Assembly (NCBI GenBank): GCA_008360955.1 | Contig: LUCM01001613.1 | Coordinates: 202,694 to 266,693 of the forward strand | DNA length: 64,000 nucleotides | Direction of reading: 5' to 3' | DNA from: Fasciolopsis buskii | Lineage: Eukaryota; Platyhelminthes; Trematoda; Plagiorchiida; Fasciolidae | Shown here: positions 14,801 to 26,800 of the stretch, one piece after another | Layout of the letters: every line of letters starts with the position of its first letter | Numbering within the stretch: position 1 is the first letter of the stretch | Notes under the pieces: model-generated | The model's database searches: none | Seen by the model: the letters and a program-made list of their open reading frames with translations, nothing else | What the model was told of the DNA's origin: nothing | Made by a program: the position numbers and the translations under genes

Positions 14801-17800
14801 TTGTAAACGACGAAACACTGACCACACAACCATTTTTAGCTGGATTCCGGTAGCTGTCTCGGTTTATTTCTTCTATCAGTTTTTCGGCTGATTCCGAATG
14901 GCAGCTTTTCATTTTTCCTTTTTTTGACTTGGATTTGGGTTTCTTGTTTGGTAAGATTTAGAATAACGTGCAATCAATTAGGGTCGATTAATCTCGAATA
15001 GCGTACCCAATCCGTACCTCATGCAGTCACGCGAAAAAACTAACGAGGCCTGCCGCAACCACATATTAGATTAGTTCTCTGTTTCATGCATTTCTAATTG
15101 AATTTTGCACTGTTTGAACAATTCACTCGTGAAGAATTTATTTCAGCTGTTTCCATCTAAAATTGGTCTTGTGGTCAGTGTAGCACTTTGGTTTGCATTT
15201 GTCTTACTACTTTTTGTTGTCACCCCCTCGAATACTTGATTACTCAAATAGAAACCGTTTCGTTCGCGCGAAGGTTTTGTTCTAGATTTTGTTAAGCTGT
15301 ATATTTTTCGGAATTGTCTTCCTACACGAGTCTAAATTACTCCTCGATATTTTAATCCCATTTATAAATTAACCCACCATACAGCATCCTCTCCCGTTCG
15401 CCGCCGTGAATCACGGAAGCCTTCCGTATCAACTATACACGGATAATTTTAGGTAAATACCCTTTCTCGAGGTACTCTGTCAGCGTCTGCGCAAAATTCA
15501 ATGGACTCAAACCATTTGATTTGTCAGCCAGACCGCACTGAAGTGGATGAACGTTCAACAGCTCACTAGATAAAGCCAGCTCAACACTGTACACTCGATG
15601 ACCGACCAACTTGATGCGCTTTCTGGCCATAGAATCTACAGTTATAGGTAACCTGCGTGCTGGCGCATTGTTATGATGCAGACAAGCTCTTCGTGCTATG
15701 GCCATCGAACAACACTTGACTATGGCTTTCAACACTATTGGCAAGCACCGGATGGCGTGCCTGTTCATAGTGACTGTACTTTGTTTAATAGATGGTACGG
15801 TTGCAGTTTGTTCATTCTTGGTCTCACTGTGCCCACCCCGGGATTTCGGAGGCGAGAATTGACTGACAGGAGTCCACTGAGCCATTTGTTGCTTTCCGTA
15901 CAAATCGAGACTTAAGATTCACTATCCGTCGCGACGATGGACGATATCCCAAGCACCATTGGGACATCCACCATCCATCCTAGTAAGCATGTGGTGGTAC
16001 CATGCCAAACGAGCTGATTTATGATCACTACTTGTTCCATGGGATCCCCAACCCGCTTGGGTTTTTCTAGGGTTAAGCTTATGAAGATGACGCGAATAGA
16101 TTTTGATGACAGCTCAGTGACCTTAATCAGTTGTGTCGCAATCACCTGAGAATCCTGTTTCACTGCCGTGTGCAATGGGGCAATGTAGTTCTCGGTAGAA
16201 CACGATATTCTTCATCTAGGGACTGCCTCCCTCACCGGAATTCCGCGGGCCACTCGAATACGATGGTTCTTGGAGATGAATCACCACCATAAGCGGCCTG
16301 TAACCTATTAATTATCTATTGCTGGTTGAGGCCATTTTTGTCATCATAGAAAATTACCATTATACGGTAGCATCAACTGGGTTGGGCTTTGCTATGCCGC
16401 TGATATCGAGTTTATGCAAGTTGGAATCAGGGAACATTACTTAAAACAGATAAGTAAACTTGGCGAACTTCAGTAGCATCTGGTACCGTTTTTTACACGG
16501 TCGTATTTAAGTAATGACCTGTACCCACTCCATGATTCCAAAATGAACTGTGGATGTCAACAACATCTTCAGCTGGAAAAGGATAAAGAACTGCCGCCTA
16601 ATTCCCAAGCCCATGTACTTTGTTATGGATCTTAGTATTCCATCTTATAAGGTTTAAATTTTGCTTTCGTATTTGCAGTTAATCGAACCGCTAACAATAA
16701 CGTTCATTAGGCTGAAATGGATTTCTCTGTGAATTTCCTCGTCTTATAAATTGTTTTTTTTTGCATTCATTTTTCAGCCGTAGACTGGCCGGAAGATTCC
16801 AAGTCTGCCCCACTGTTTGAAGTGGTTCCAATAGCAACTGTGATCTACCTTCTATACTCAATCATTCTTTTCATCAGTGTGGTCATAGCCACATTTAACG
16901 ATATCTTGGCCCATGTGCGTCAACAGTCTGAGCTGGTATACAATTTTTTGCGCTATGCTGTCATTATTGAGTACGAGTCACGTCCACTCCTACCTCCTCC
17001 GTTCATCATCATCTCGTGGGCCCATCTGTTTGCACGTTATCTGTATCGGTGAGTATTGCCTGCAGTTGCTGTTGTTAATCTGTCCCTCGTTTTATCATGA
17101 CCTACCATCGACTTTTTCCCATTTCTTAATTAGTGGTCTCGTTAAGGATGCAAATTCCCAAAACTGAAGCATTCATCCTAGAAAACACTGGAACTTTAGT
17201 CGCCTACTTTCCAAGAAAACGTTACCTGCAGTGTATCTATGTTTGGAGTCCTTGTCCTAATAGGGAAAGGTTGACGTAAATTAACGTGTGAAGTTATGTC
17301 TTACTAGTTGCCGTTACATCCGGCGAAGTATCAATAAGTATGCGACGGATCCGTTCAAACCTTCCCTATTTGATCGCGTATAGTGTCGTTTACCCAACAA
17401 ACGCCGGTTGCATTGTGGCCGCGATCACCAGGGCACGTTGAGAAATTTGGAACTTCATTTCACTTCTGCCAGCGTTGTCGGAAGTTAAAAGTCGCTCGAA
17501 TTCACTACAGGCTAGCGACGAAAATTCTCAAACACCTTATCACGTGCAGCAAACCGTCAGTGAGGAGACATTCAAGGGAAAGCAAAGATCAAACGGCTGG
17601 TGCATCATAAAAATGAATAGCCAACAGTTCCAATAAACTGAACACGCACACACGCAAAATGTCATGGCTTGAAGGCAGCTTTAGCTTGGCCACATACCAG
17701 AAATCCACTCAGCGTGTATGCATATGTTATACCACGGTGTTCAAATGTGCGAAGGAGTTAGTATCTTTTAAGGCACTTAACTGAAATCAACTGTCCGATC

Positions 17801-20800
17801 ACAAACTTGCACTCATGATCATAGTCCGTTTTGTTTTCCAATAACCACTCTCCATAAGCCTACCATGGTTAACTGAACCATCACATGAAATTATGATCAA
17901 AGCTTATTGACCATGTCGCGGTCGTTTGAGCAAAGCCAACGGGCACCAAAGTACTGGTCAGAGAAAATGACTGCTTGTATGCACGTGGTCACACAAGATA
18001 GAAGTCGAATTTAACGTCTGTGCATAATCGTATGAGTCTGCGAATTACGCTCGAAAGCACCTGAGACTCAGTCGATCTTGGTTGATTTGGGCCTCGCATG
18101 AACATGTAAGACAAGCTAATTGAGTGGGCCTCGCATGATTTGTATCATAACCGACGAGCTCATAAAATTATGTCAATTTGAGGAGGACCACATACACACG
18201 CACACGTTAGGTGCAATTTTAATCTTCTAGTCTGCGTACCAGCCTGGATTTTGGGGAAAGCTGTGTGTCACTGGGAGTTTCCCTGGGTTTTGGATAAGAG
18301 AATGGCAACCATTTCGGTGGCTAGCCATGAATAAGGTGGACCCTGACTGAATAATTGACTGCAGACAAACAGTGACAGTGTCGTGGGCTTGAGGGGTTTT
18401 CGCTTGGCAAGTGTACTCCATAAAAACTGCCACAGGAATCCGCTAGTTGCACTGTGATTTGGATTAACTCTGATGCTGATTTCACGACCAAAGTTTATCA
18501 TCTTATCCTCACTCATTGAAGTTATCTTCCACTGTACACACCTCTTTGCTTCTTGGATGATCCATATTTCTCCGTTTCCCATCCCATGCTCTCGCATTCA
18601 TCGGAGCTTCCATCGGCTGCACTAATAATAATATGTCTGGAAGAAATTCTGTCTATATTCACTCGCGTCTCCTTTCAGCTGGAATCTAAACCTCACCGTA
18701 TACGCTTCCGCCATCCGATGCACTTCTTCATCCTGGATGTCTCTTTAGATTAACTATGCCTAATATGCGAACACAGATGTGTATAGGACAACAAGGGTGT
18801 TCAACTCATACACTGGCGACTCTAGCCATCACTGAGTGTTGTACCCAAGGGACTCGCATTCAGGTCTCTGGCTGTCATTCGATTAATACTCCCATCTTAT
18901 ATTTCCGTGAATTTTCATCTACGCCTTTCTTGGGAGCTCAAGGCTACAGCTTTCAATCTTGTTGGCCTCGGTATGGCTGCGGGTGCACTACTTGATTGGA
19001 TCGCAGTTGACAGCTGGGTACGCGCAGTGAGACCTAGAGGTTCGTGTAAGCAGCTGTCACTCTGACTGACACAATTTGCCTGTCATCGCAGCTTGCGCGT
19101 CTGCAGATACTTTCTATCAAAAGCTGCACGGCTTCTATCTCTTAATTCGCCGTGGCAGTTGATGGCTGAGGTGAAAGGTTTTACACTGTTCTTTCAACGC
19201 ACTTAGTCCCATGGTTTAGATTTGCTTAACTTCGGTCAGTATGGTCATGTTTAGAAACTACTCCTGTCTCTGAGGCTATTAATTAGGAATTTATCAAGAC
19301 TGGTTGCAGAACAACAAATTTGCTCGCGGAATTCTCACCCCTTCGCCGTAAATATTCAATTAATTCCTAACGAAAACAATACAAGTTATAGCATGGGACG
19401 TAATCAGATGGTGAATAAAATGGAAATATTGTTAGTTAAGGGAGAGTATGTCTCCATCCCCGTGTTTTTTTTTCTATATCACAACAACTCGCTGTCGTTC
19501 GCAACGTGACCACAACTGACCTATTGGTGCCACTCAAATTTTCAAGGTCATTATTGTCAGTCTCTCCCCAGTGCAGTCATGGACCTAGACCTTATAAGGC
19601 ATCTCCCTTCCCCTGCACCCATACATGAAGCATATAATAAAAAACCAAACTGTCCGAATTCGGTTCTTCAGGAAGTGGAATCTCAAGAAAATCTCGATCA
19701 GTAATAAGCAAACAATCGGGAAGCTAATTTTTTGCAGTAGGACGAAACTGCATTCAACACAATCCATGCTGCTTATTGTTTCTAGCTCGCAGTGGATGGA
19801 TCCCGTACCCCCATCCATAAAGACTCAGGCATCTTTCTCCTCCAAATTTAGTGATCAAGACTTCCCTAACTTTTTTCATACCGAGGTCTGGCCACTTCAG
19901 CCTATCTTCTTACTACTAACTCCCTCGGTGAATAGTCTAGCCAGAGAATACTTGTCTTTGGTCGTGCATAGCGCATGCCCCAAGCTGCCCCATCGTGTTA
20001 ATTTCAGAGTCTGATTCAAAAACAGGCCGGTGGGTCTGAACAGTTGTCACACAACATTCTCGAAATGTTGTTCCAAATCACATCGAAAGTAAATCCCTGT
20101 TCATTTTTTGACGAACTAACTAAAGTTGTCATTCGAAAATTTCCCCTTTTCACTGTGAAGTTTAAGCTGGACAGTTTAACCTCGAGTACGTACACGGACA
20201 GCTACATCACGTAGTTTGCTTCTGTCATAGATCCAACTGTCATCCATTTACACACGCACATACACTGAATTTGTCGATTTCCGTGTGTGCTCAATCCAAC
20301 TCGGTCATTCGAATTCACGACACAATCTTTATGTGAGGGAAATGTAAAATCAAACCCTTAGAAATGAGCAAAGACTACAATCATGGTCATTAACTTTCAT
20401 GTTGCTCGGTTTAATCGCGCAAACTGCTTTTTTTCATTTTTTTCTCCATAGAATCATTCTATGATTAGGGATTAGAAAACGAAGGTTGCACAAATTTAGC
20501 CACGAATAGCCGATTTTTACTCAAAATCGCTTGTTTATCACCTCGGGTCTTTTCTGTAACGAGTTTAGTTGTTTGCACCTTGGGATCCTCAATTAATTGA
20601 TCTATCGCCCTCCGTAGACATTTGTTGTCCCATAGAATTCTATTCTTTTTTGGAAAATGTTTAGATTAATTGTGGTGAACTGATGTCGGAGCTCTGACTG
20701 AGCATGAAAACATTTTGTTATTTTTAATGAAACGACTTGTTTTGATTCACACAAGATCGTAGTTGATTCATCTCCCTGCTCGCCTGCATCGCTTATTTCC

Positions 20801-23800
20801 TCTCTGTCTGTTCTTAGACTCCGCAAAAAACGACGAGCATCAGAGCGTGATAGTTCAGGAAGCAAAGGCGAGCCGGATAAACGTAGTCCACGCAGTTCGA
20901 CTGCCACACGACAGGATCGAAAGCCGGATGAATCGAAGGAATGGGAAGAAAAAGCTCAACAAAGTTCATTCAACAAATCTCACGAGACCTCAGTCGGGCT
21001 TAGTAAGTTATCAAATTCGCCTTATCGGTAGTTGGTTTTTCTTGATATAACGCACTAAATGCTGGTAGCCCCATCTTTTTTCTGTAAATATAACATGACC
21101 AAACGACTTAGGATGATATTTTTGTGATAATCAGTCGATCCGTTGTGATATTCGAAATATATGGGAAAGTTAAAGACGATTTGAATGAATTTCTTAATTC
21201 CAGACAACGCACCCATAGTACTTTGAAATGCTGAATGAATAGTAAAAATAAAAATCTGATTAAGGAATAGTCTTTGTTGTTGATGACTGCAACATATCTT
21301 TCAGACACAGTTATGTAACGAACTGTCTCAACTATGGCAATGAAATTGCATCTTGACGTGGTCTGCTAATTTTCGTCCAATCGCGATCCAAATAGCTGTG
21401 CTGGATGGCTTTCCCAAGCCGATGATCCGCTTGTGCCTGGCAGGTCAATGGATGGAGTACAAACAATGTTTAGTTCCAAAGGATTGGTTGCAACTGATGA
21501 CTGAGCACGACCGGCTAATGACTCTACTAGAGAATCCAATCCAAAGCACAAGGGTTGATAGAAGTCTACCGGTCAAAAACCCTTATTAGATGGACAAGGG
21601 TGGATTGAATAACTCTATCTCTCTGACAGATAATCACTGAAACGGTGGCTGTCCCCCTATCTGTTACTTAGGTATACTCCGGGACGCATGAAGCTTTCAG
21701 TAATACACCTATAACATGCATTGATAAATGGTCACAGACAAGTGGGTAATATGAACAACTGAATCAATGAATCTGAAAATTTTTTTTGGGTCGTAGCTCA
21801 GGTTGTCAGTTTCCATGGCGTTCTGACCCCTGAGCTTAGCGATTTAAAATCGCACGGACTGCGTCACCTTGACTGGTTATGAAACGTTTGCGATTTAGAC
21901 GCCAGGCTCAGCAGTCAGAACGCCATTGTCTCTACTCCTCATTTTTCTCATCTTATAGTTACAGCGTTTAGAAAAGCTATGCAACAAAGAATAACGTGGT
22001 TACCAATGCTACTGTTTCCAATCGTTGATGAATTGCAAGCACGCTTTTAATCCGAACTACCTTACACGCGATGTGAGGAATGTATCGAAAAATTGACGCG
22101 CCATGTATTGGATTTAATTGTGAATGATATAATGTTAATAACACAGCCTTATTGGTAGATGTAATGCGCTAACGTTTCGACTACCGTGGGTAGTCTTTCT
22201 CAAGGCAAGTTGATTGTAAAACTCACTCTTCGATCTCGGACAGTCTACGAAACCAGAGTGGTTCTGATGGAACTAAGTGAAATTCAGCTATCCCATACCT
22301 CTGCACAATCATCATCCGCACAGTCATGCTGTCTTGTTGGGATGTATAACTGTTACTTATAAATTCAGCGGTCGCTTGGAGAAATTTGAGCTGTTGTTTA
22401 AATTTTTTGTCTGCTTACATGTCATTTCATTATTTCTCGACAATGCCTATGCTACCAACCAGAACTTTTCCTGGAACCTGCTGAAGTAGAGAAGTTGCAC
22501 GATTTCGAAGAAGAATGTGTCGATGACTATTGGCGACAGGTTCGCAAAAATGAACATCTGGAGGCAGAGCGTCGTGAGGACGTCATCAACAAGAAGTAAG
22601 TGTCATTGCGATCACACAAAGCTAACGTTGTACGTAAAACGTTTGCTGCTTTATTTATTCGTATTTTGCGTTTCCGCCATTTTTGTTTCTCTCACTCTGT
22701 TTATTCTCCCTTGCTCAGACTCTTTTGTCACGATGAGATTGTATCTTCACACGCTGTGATGACATTGTGCTTCTGCGATCCCAAAAGTTGTGCAGGATGG
22801 CTTTCCCATAACAAAGATCTGATCATGCTTTACAGGTCAATGGATAGGTGGCCAGACAAACTCCAGTATCAAATAAACAGTTGTTTGAGTAATATCTGAT
22901 TCTGAACAACCAATTAATTAGCCTCCGGAGAATCCATTTTAGTGAACAAAGACATAGAGAGGCAGCTTACCGATAAACACCAATGGATGGACGTAAGAGT
23001 AGTGTCCGGAATTCAGCTTGACAATAAGAGAAGCCATCGCATTCCATGGGATAAGTATAGCCCACCTCAGCTCAGCAGCGCCCAGTCCCAAGAGTTCTCC
23101 CCGTCCCGTTCCGCTTGCTTCATCGCGTTCATGGAGCAAAGAATTAAAATCGGTGACGGAACGTTAATGCGCACACCAAACGAAACAAAATAAAAGAAGA
23201 ACGATAACGAGGTCTCATATGAAGTACCCGAAGAAGCTTTCTCAAGTGATTCGGTCGTTTTTGAAGAGTGCAGACTTTGTAAAAAGCGAAACTGGCTCAA
23301 TTAGCACCATCCTTCGCCTTCACTGTGTTGGACTGAGACCGGTCGCCGTTTGCGTGGATCGTTCGAAAACATTCGATCACTCTGATTCACGCCATCGTAG
23401 TTTGGTCCGTGCTCGCTGTTGTTTTTGCTTAGTCTGTGTCCACACCGACAAAAGAACCATTTGTCCTGCACAGCTGCTGTTCGACGATGATCGCCAATAC
23501 GAGTTCCGTTCGAAGGTTTCTAGGTGGTTATCATCACACCCAAATGCTAAGAATCCCAGCGAACATTGAGAACAGATTAAATTTGCACTGGACATAGCAG
23601 CATACGCCACACAGAACCCTAGATCATACGGGGCCCCAAGAACAACGAATATCTTTGACGTCGGTTGCCCTGTTAGATGCCACAGACTGGTTCTTCCATA
23701 TGCCATGTACAATACAATGTGCCTAAGTCACTGAATTGTTAGCCGACCAGGAGACCGACGATTGACCACGGGCAGCGGTGGATTAAAAAATTAAGGGAAG

Positions 23801-26800
23801 TACAAAAGCCTGAATCCGGTTTATTCTTGTGGCAATCTTTCACCAAATTTGCCACATGAGGTGGTGTTTGTCATAGTTGCATTGTTTTGCTCTCTCAACT
23901 TTCGGTCGAAATGATCATTAAATTAATTCTCTTCTCATCTGAGACTAGTGACATTTACTTTTGCTCAAACAAGAACTTGTTTAACTTTGGATATGCGAAC
24001 GATATTATGCCTTTAAATGAATACCCAATTACGTTACAATAATTTTTCAAACATTTGGAAGGACGAACATCGTTCTTGGAGGTGGGGAAATGGATGAAGT
24101 AGAGAAGTTTTGTTATTTGAGCGGCGGCATCTCACCAGTTGAAATTTCTTCGGTAAAACGGGAGACTTGATCTCTGTTTATCAATTTCAGATATCAGTGT
24201 CTTTAGAGTAGCATCCGGTTATCGACAGCAGTGGTAATATCGGTTCTGGTTCAACGGCTCAGGAACTTGGCTGTCGCGACTAGAAGGCACACGAAGGCTC
24301 TCGGTCTTTGAGCACAGATGTTTGTAGAACGTAGCGGAAGAGTTTCTTAACAGTTCTGAGGTTAGGTGTAATAAATTGGACCTCCTGGTCTGATCCTAAG
24401 AAGAAACACTAGAATTAAATGTTTCAGGGTTTTTGAGTCACGTGTTACGCATGCTCGATTACCCCGCGATAAGTAATTGTTGCAAGGTGGTCCGTCCTTT
24501 ACCCTGCGCGTAGGTGTAAAAAGTCTTTCCAGTGGATAACTCCCATGTGGTTTAGCTAGCTTACCTGACTGGAATCCACGAGTTCCATCTACACCATAAC
24601 TGATCGCCTTGAATGATATGACTTAACACCGTAGTTAATGACGTTCTCGCGTTCGAATAGTTTTCTGGTTCTTTACCGTGCTTCTGACTGTGATCTTCTA
24701 GTTTTATTTTCTTATTCTTCGATAGCTTCTTTGTTGAGTATATCGTTCTGTAACGTTGCGACCAAAGCCAAAATACATTACTGCAAGGTTAACGGTTGTA
24801 AAAGCTGAAACTGAATTCTCATTCCTCTGTTCTCGTTCTGTTTATTTGACCAACTAAATGACTTGTTCACATACTGTCATTTTTCTTTACTCCTTGTAAG
24901 ACTGGATCATTTGCAATTTCGAATTGGTGAGATTCATATGCACCAGAATCAGTTGAGGGGTATGGTTCATTTGATGGAGGATCACATGCGCTCACTGGAT
25001 GACAATCATGCCCTGTCGCGTCCCCACGTCTCAACACAGATGGCAGGCCCGAGTGATGTGGAATGCTCTCTCCACACTCCCTCAAGCCCTCAGCCTATGC
25101 AAAAGGATTTGGTTTTTGCCCAGACACTATTATGGCTATTGTCTAATCAGTCAAATCAGCCAGCCACCGGTACGTTGCCCTGCATGTCCCACCAAGCTCG
25201 GAAACTTGTCTTAGCAAATATTTTTTGTTCCAAATTTGTACTTGGATTTTTGCGTATTCTCAATTTTCTCTGTGACTTCATATGAATCATCAGGCCTGTG
25301 CATGTATCAACGGTGATTTATTGTTTTTTTGCTCTCATCTATTTTATTCTTCTTCATATGCCTAATATCCACAACTTAATCTTCGGCATGTTCTCTCGAC
25401 TGATCATTTATATCGTCAAAAGCCTGCTTTTCTTGGTTTTACAGCTTCTGTATCAACTAAATAATAGACCGTTCACCCTCTCCCATCTTGCCAACACCAT
25501 TTTGTCCCCGTTACTGTGATAGGAACAGATGTGACGTCTGCTCAGCCCGGCCCGAATATGGCCGAAATTCAAAAGTATTTGGCAGAATCGTTACAGATGA
25601 GAATTAACCAACTTAAACAGAATGCCGCAACAATGGCCCCCTTTGGAACGAATCGAATGCAACAATCCACGCGAAATTTCGTTCGGGAACGTTCTCCGTC
25701 ACCCTCAGGCCGTACAGGTCGTCAGCACCGGAGCGGGCGGACCGATCATCGAACAAATTTGTCAGGTTCAAGCTGGCGCGCTGACGGCCCCGGACTAGAG
25801 TGCGTGAATCCCCCTTTTTTCAATCGTTTGCTCCATTTTGGCCCCATGTGTAGTCGTACGGAAAACCTAACTGCCTACGGGATTGTTTCTCAGATCTTTG
25901 TTCAGTTGCTTACCCGTCACAATCAAGGATCCGATCATCTCAATGAGAGGGAAAAAATTACCTCCTTTGGAGCTAGCCTCAGCCAAATAATACATGAAGG
26001 GAATACCTACTTCATATTGGGAATCTTTATCAAACTGTACTTGTCTCGTATCAGTAGAAAAAAATTAGCCTCGATAGCTCCTTTTTTATTCACAAAAGTC
26101 AACATTTAACCTGCCCGCATGCAGTTTGGCTCGAGCCAGTTCCTATGCAAGTAAATTCGTCTGCTTTATTGATCGTTATCGTGCGGACTTGAGCATGACT
26201 GGCATTGGTGACGTGCGTGTGAATATTTCTTGCTGGTGTCCACCTGTTCACCTTAAAAGTGGGTTTCTATCATCCGCAGAATCTGTAAGTTCGTGAGTCT
26301 GCTGGGTACGCGTACCTGATGAGCGGCAACAACCACAAAACCAATCGTGCACTCTTGGGGAAATTTTGTTCTCACATTAAAATACGATACTAATTACACA
26401 GAACAACTTCCGTGCTTTCGACATCTAATCACACTTAAGGTAGAAGAGAAATTCTGAGACAATGATATCATTCATTTAGACGTATGCCCTGTCTTCAATG
26501 TTGTTTTATTTCCTTCATCTTAATTGATTTGTTCACTTTTTCTGTCTTCACTATCTCTATCTTCGAAAGTCGACGTCCTGCACACCTTGGTCGTTCTCTT
26601 CATGCGTCCTATCGAGGTCAAGATTATGCCTATCGCGAGTACACAACAATCTGTGACGAAATCGATCTATCCTGCCTGAGCTTCGTAAGTTTACTGATCC
26701 AAACTTACGTTCTCATAGACAACCCAGTTAGTACATGTTTCCCTGTAGTGTGCTTTACTCGAATATTTGTGTTATACCTTCGACATTTCAGCTGATAAAG

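Larger units (their letters stand above)
13758..16777 (+). other. TRPM intron, 3.0 kb, with mariner remnant
   Basis: GT-AG intron in the pore-loop coding region. It has a TA-rich microsatellite at 13869-13901 and a mariner transposase remnant on the minus strand at 15433-16175. The stretch 13902-15430 shows nothing recognisable. Confidence 0.85.
21003..22462 (+). other. TRPM intron, 1.5 kb, repeat-filled
   Basis: GT-AG intron. It holds one copy of a repeat shared with 22775-22870 (21380-21480), a foldback element (21790-21930) and a Penelope-like tail repeat (22072-22223), so most of its second half is repeat. Confidence 0.85.

Noticed and set aside
25800..26109. Read-through of the eighth TRPM exon to a stop at 26109
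   Set aside because: The text beyond 25800 is not protein-like, and the gtgcgt donor joins in frame to 26570.
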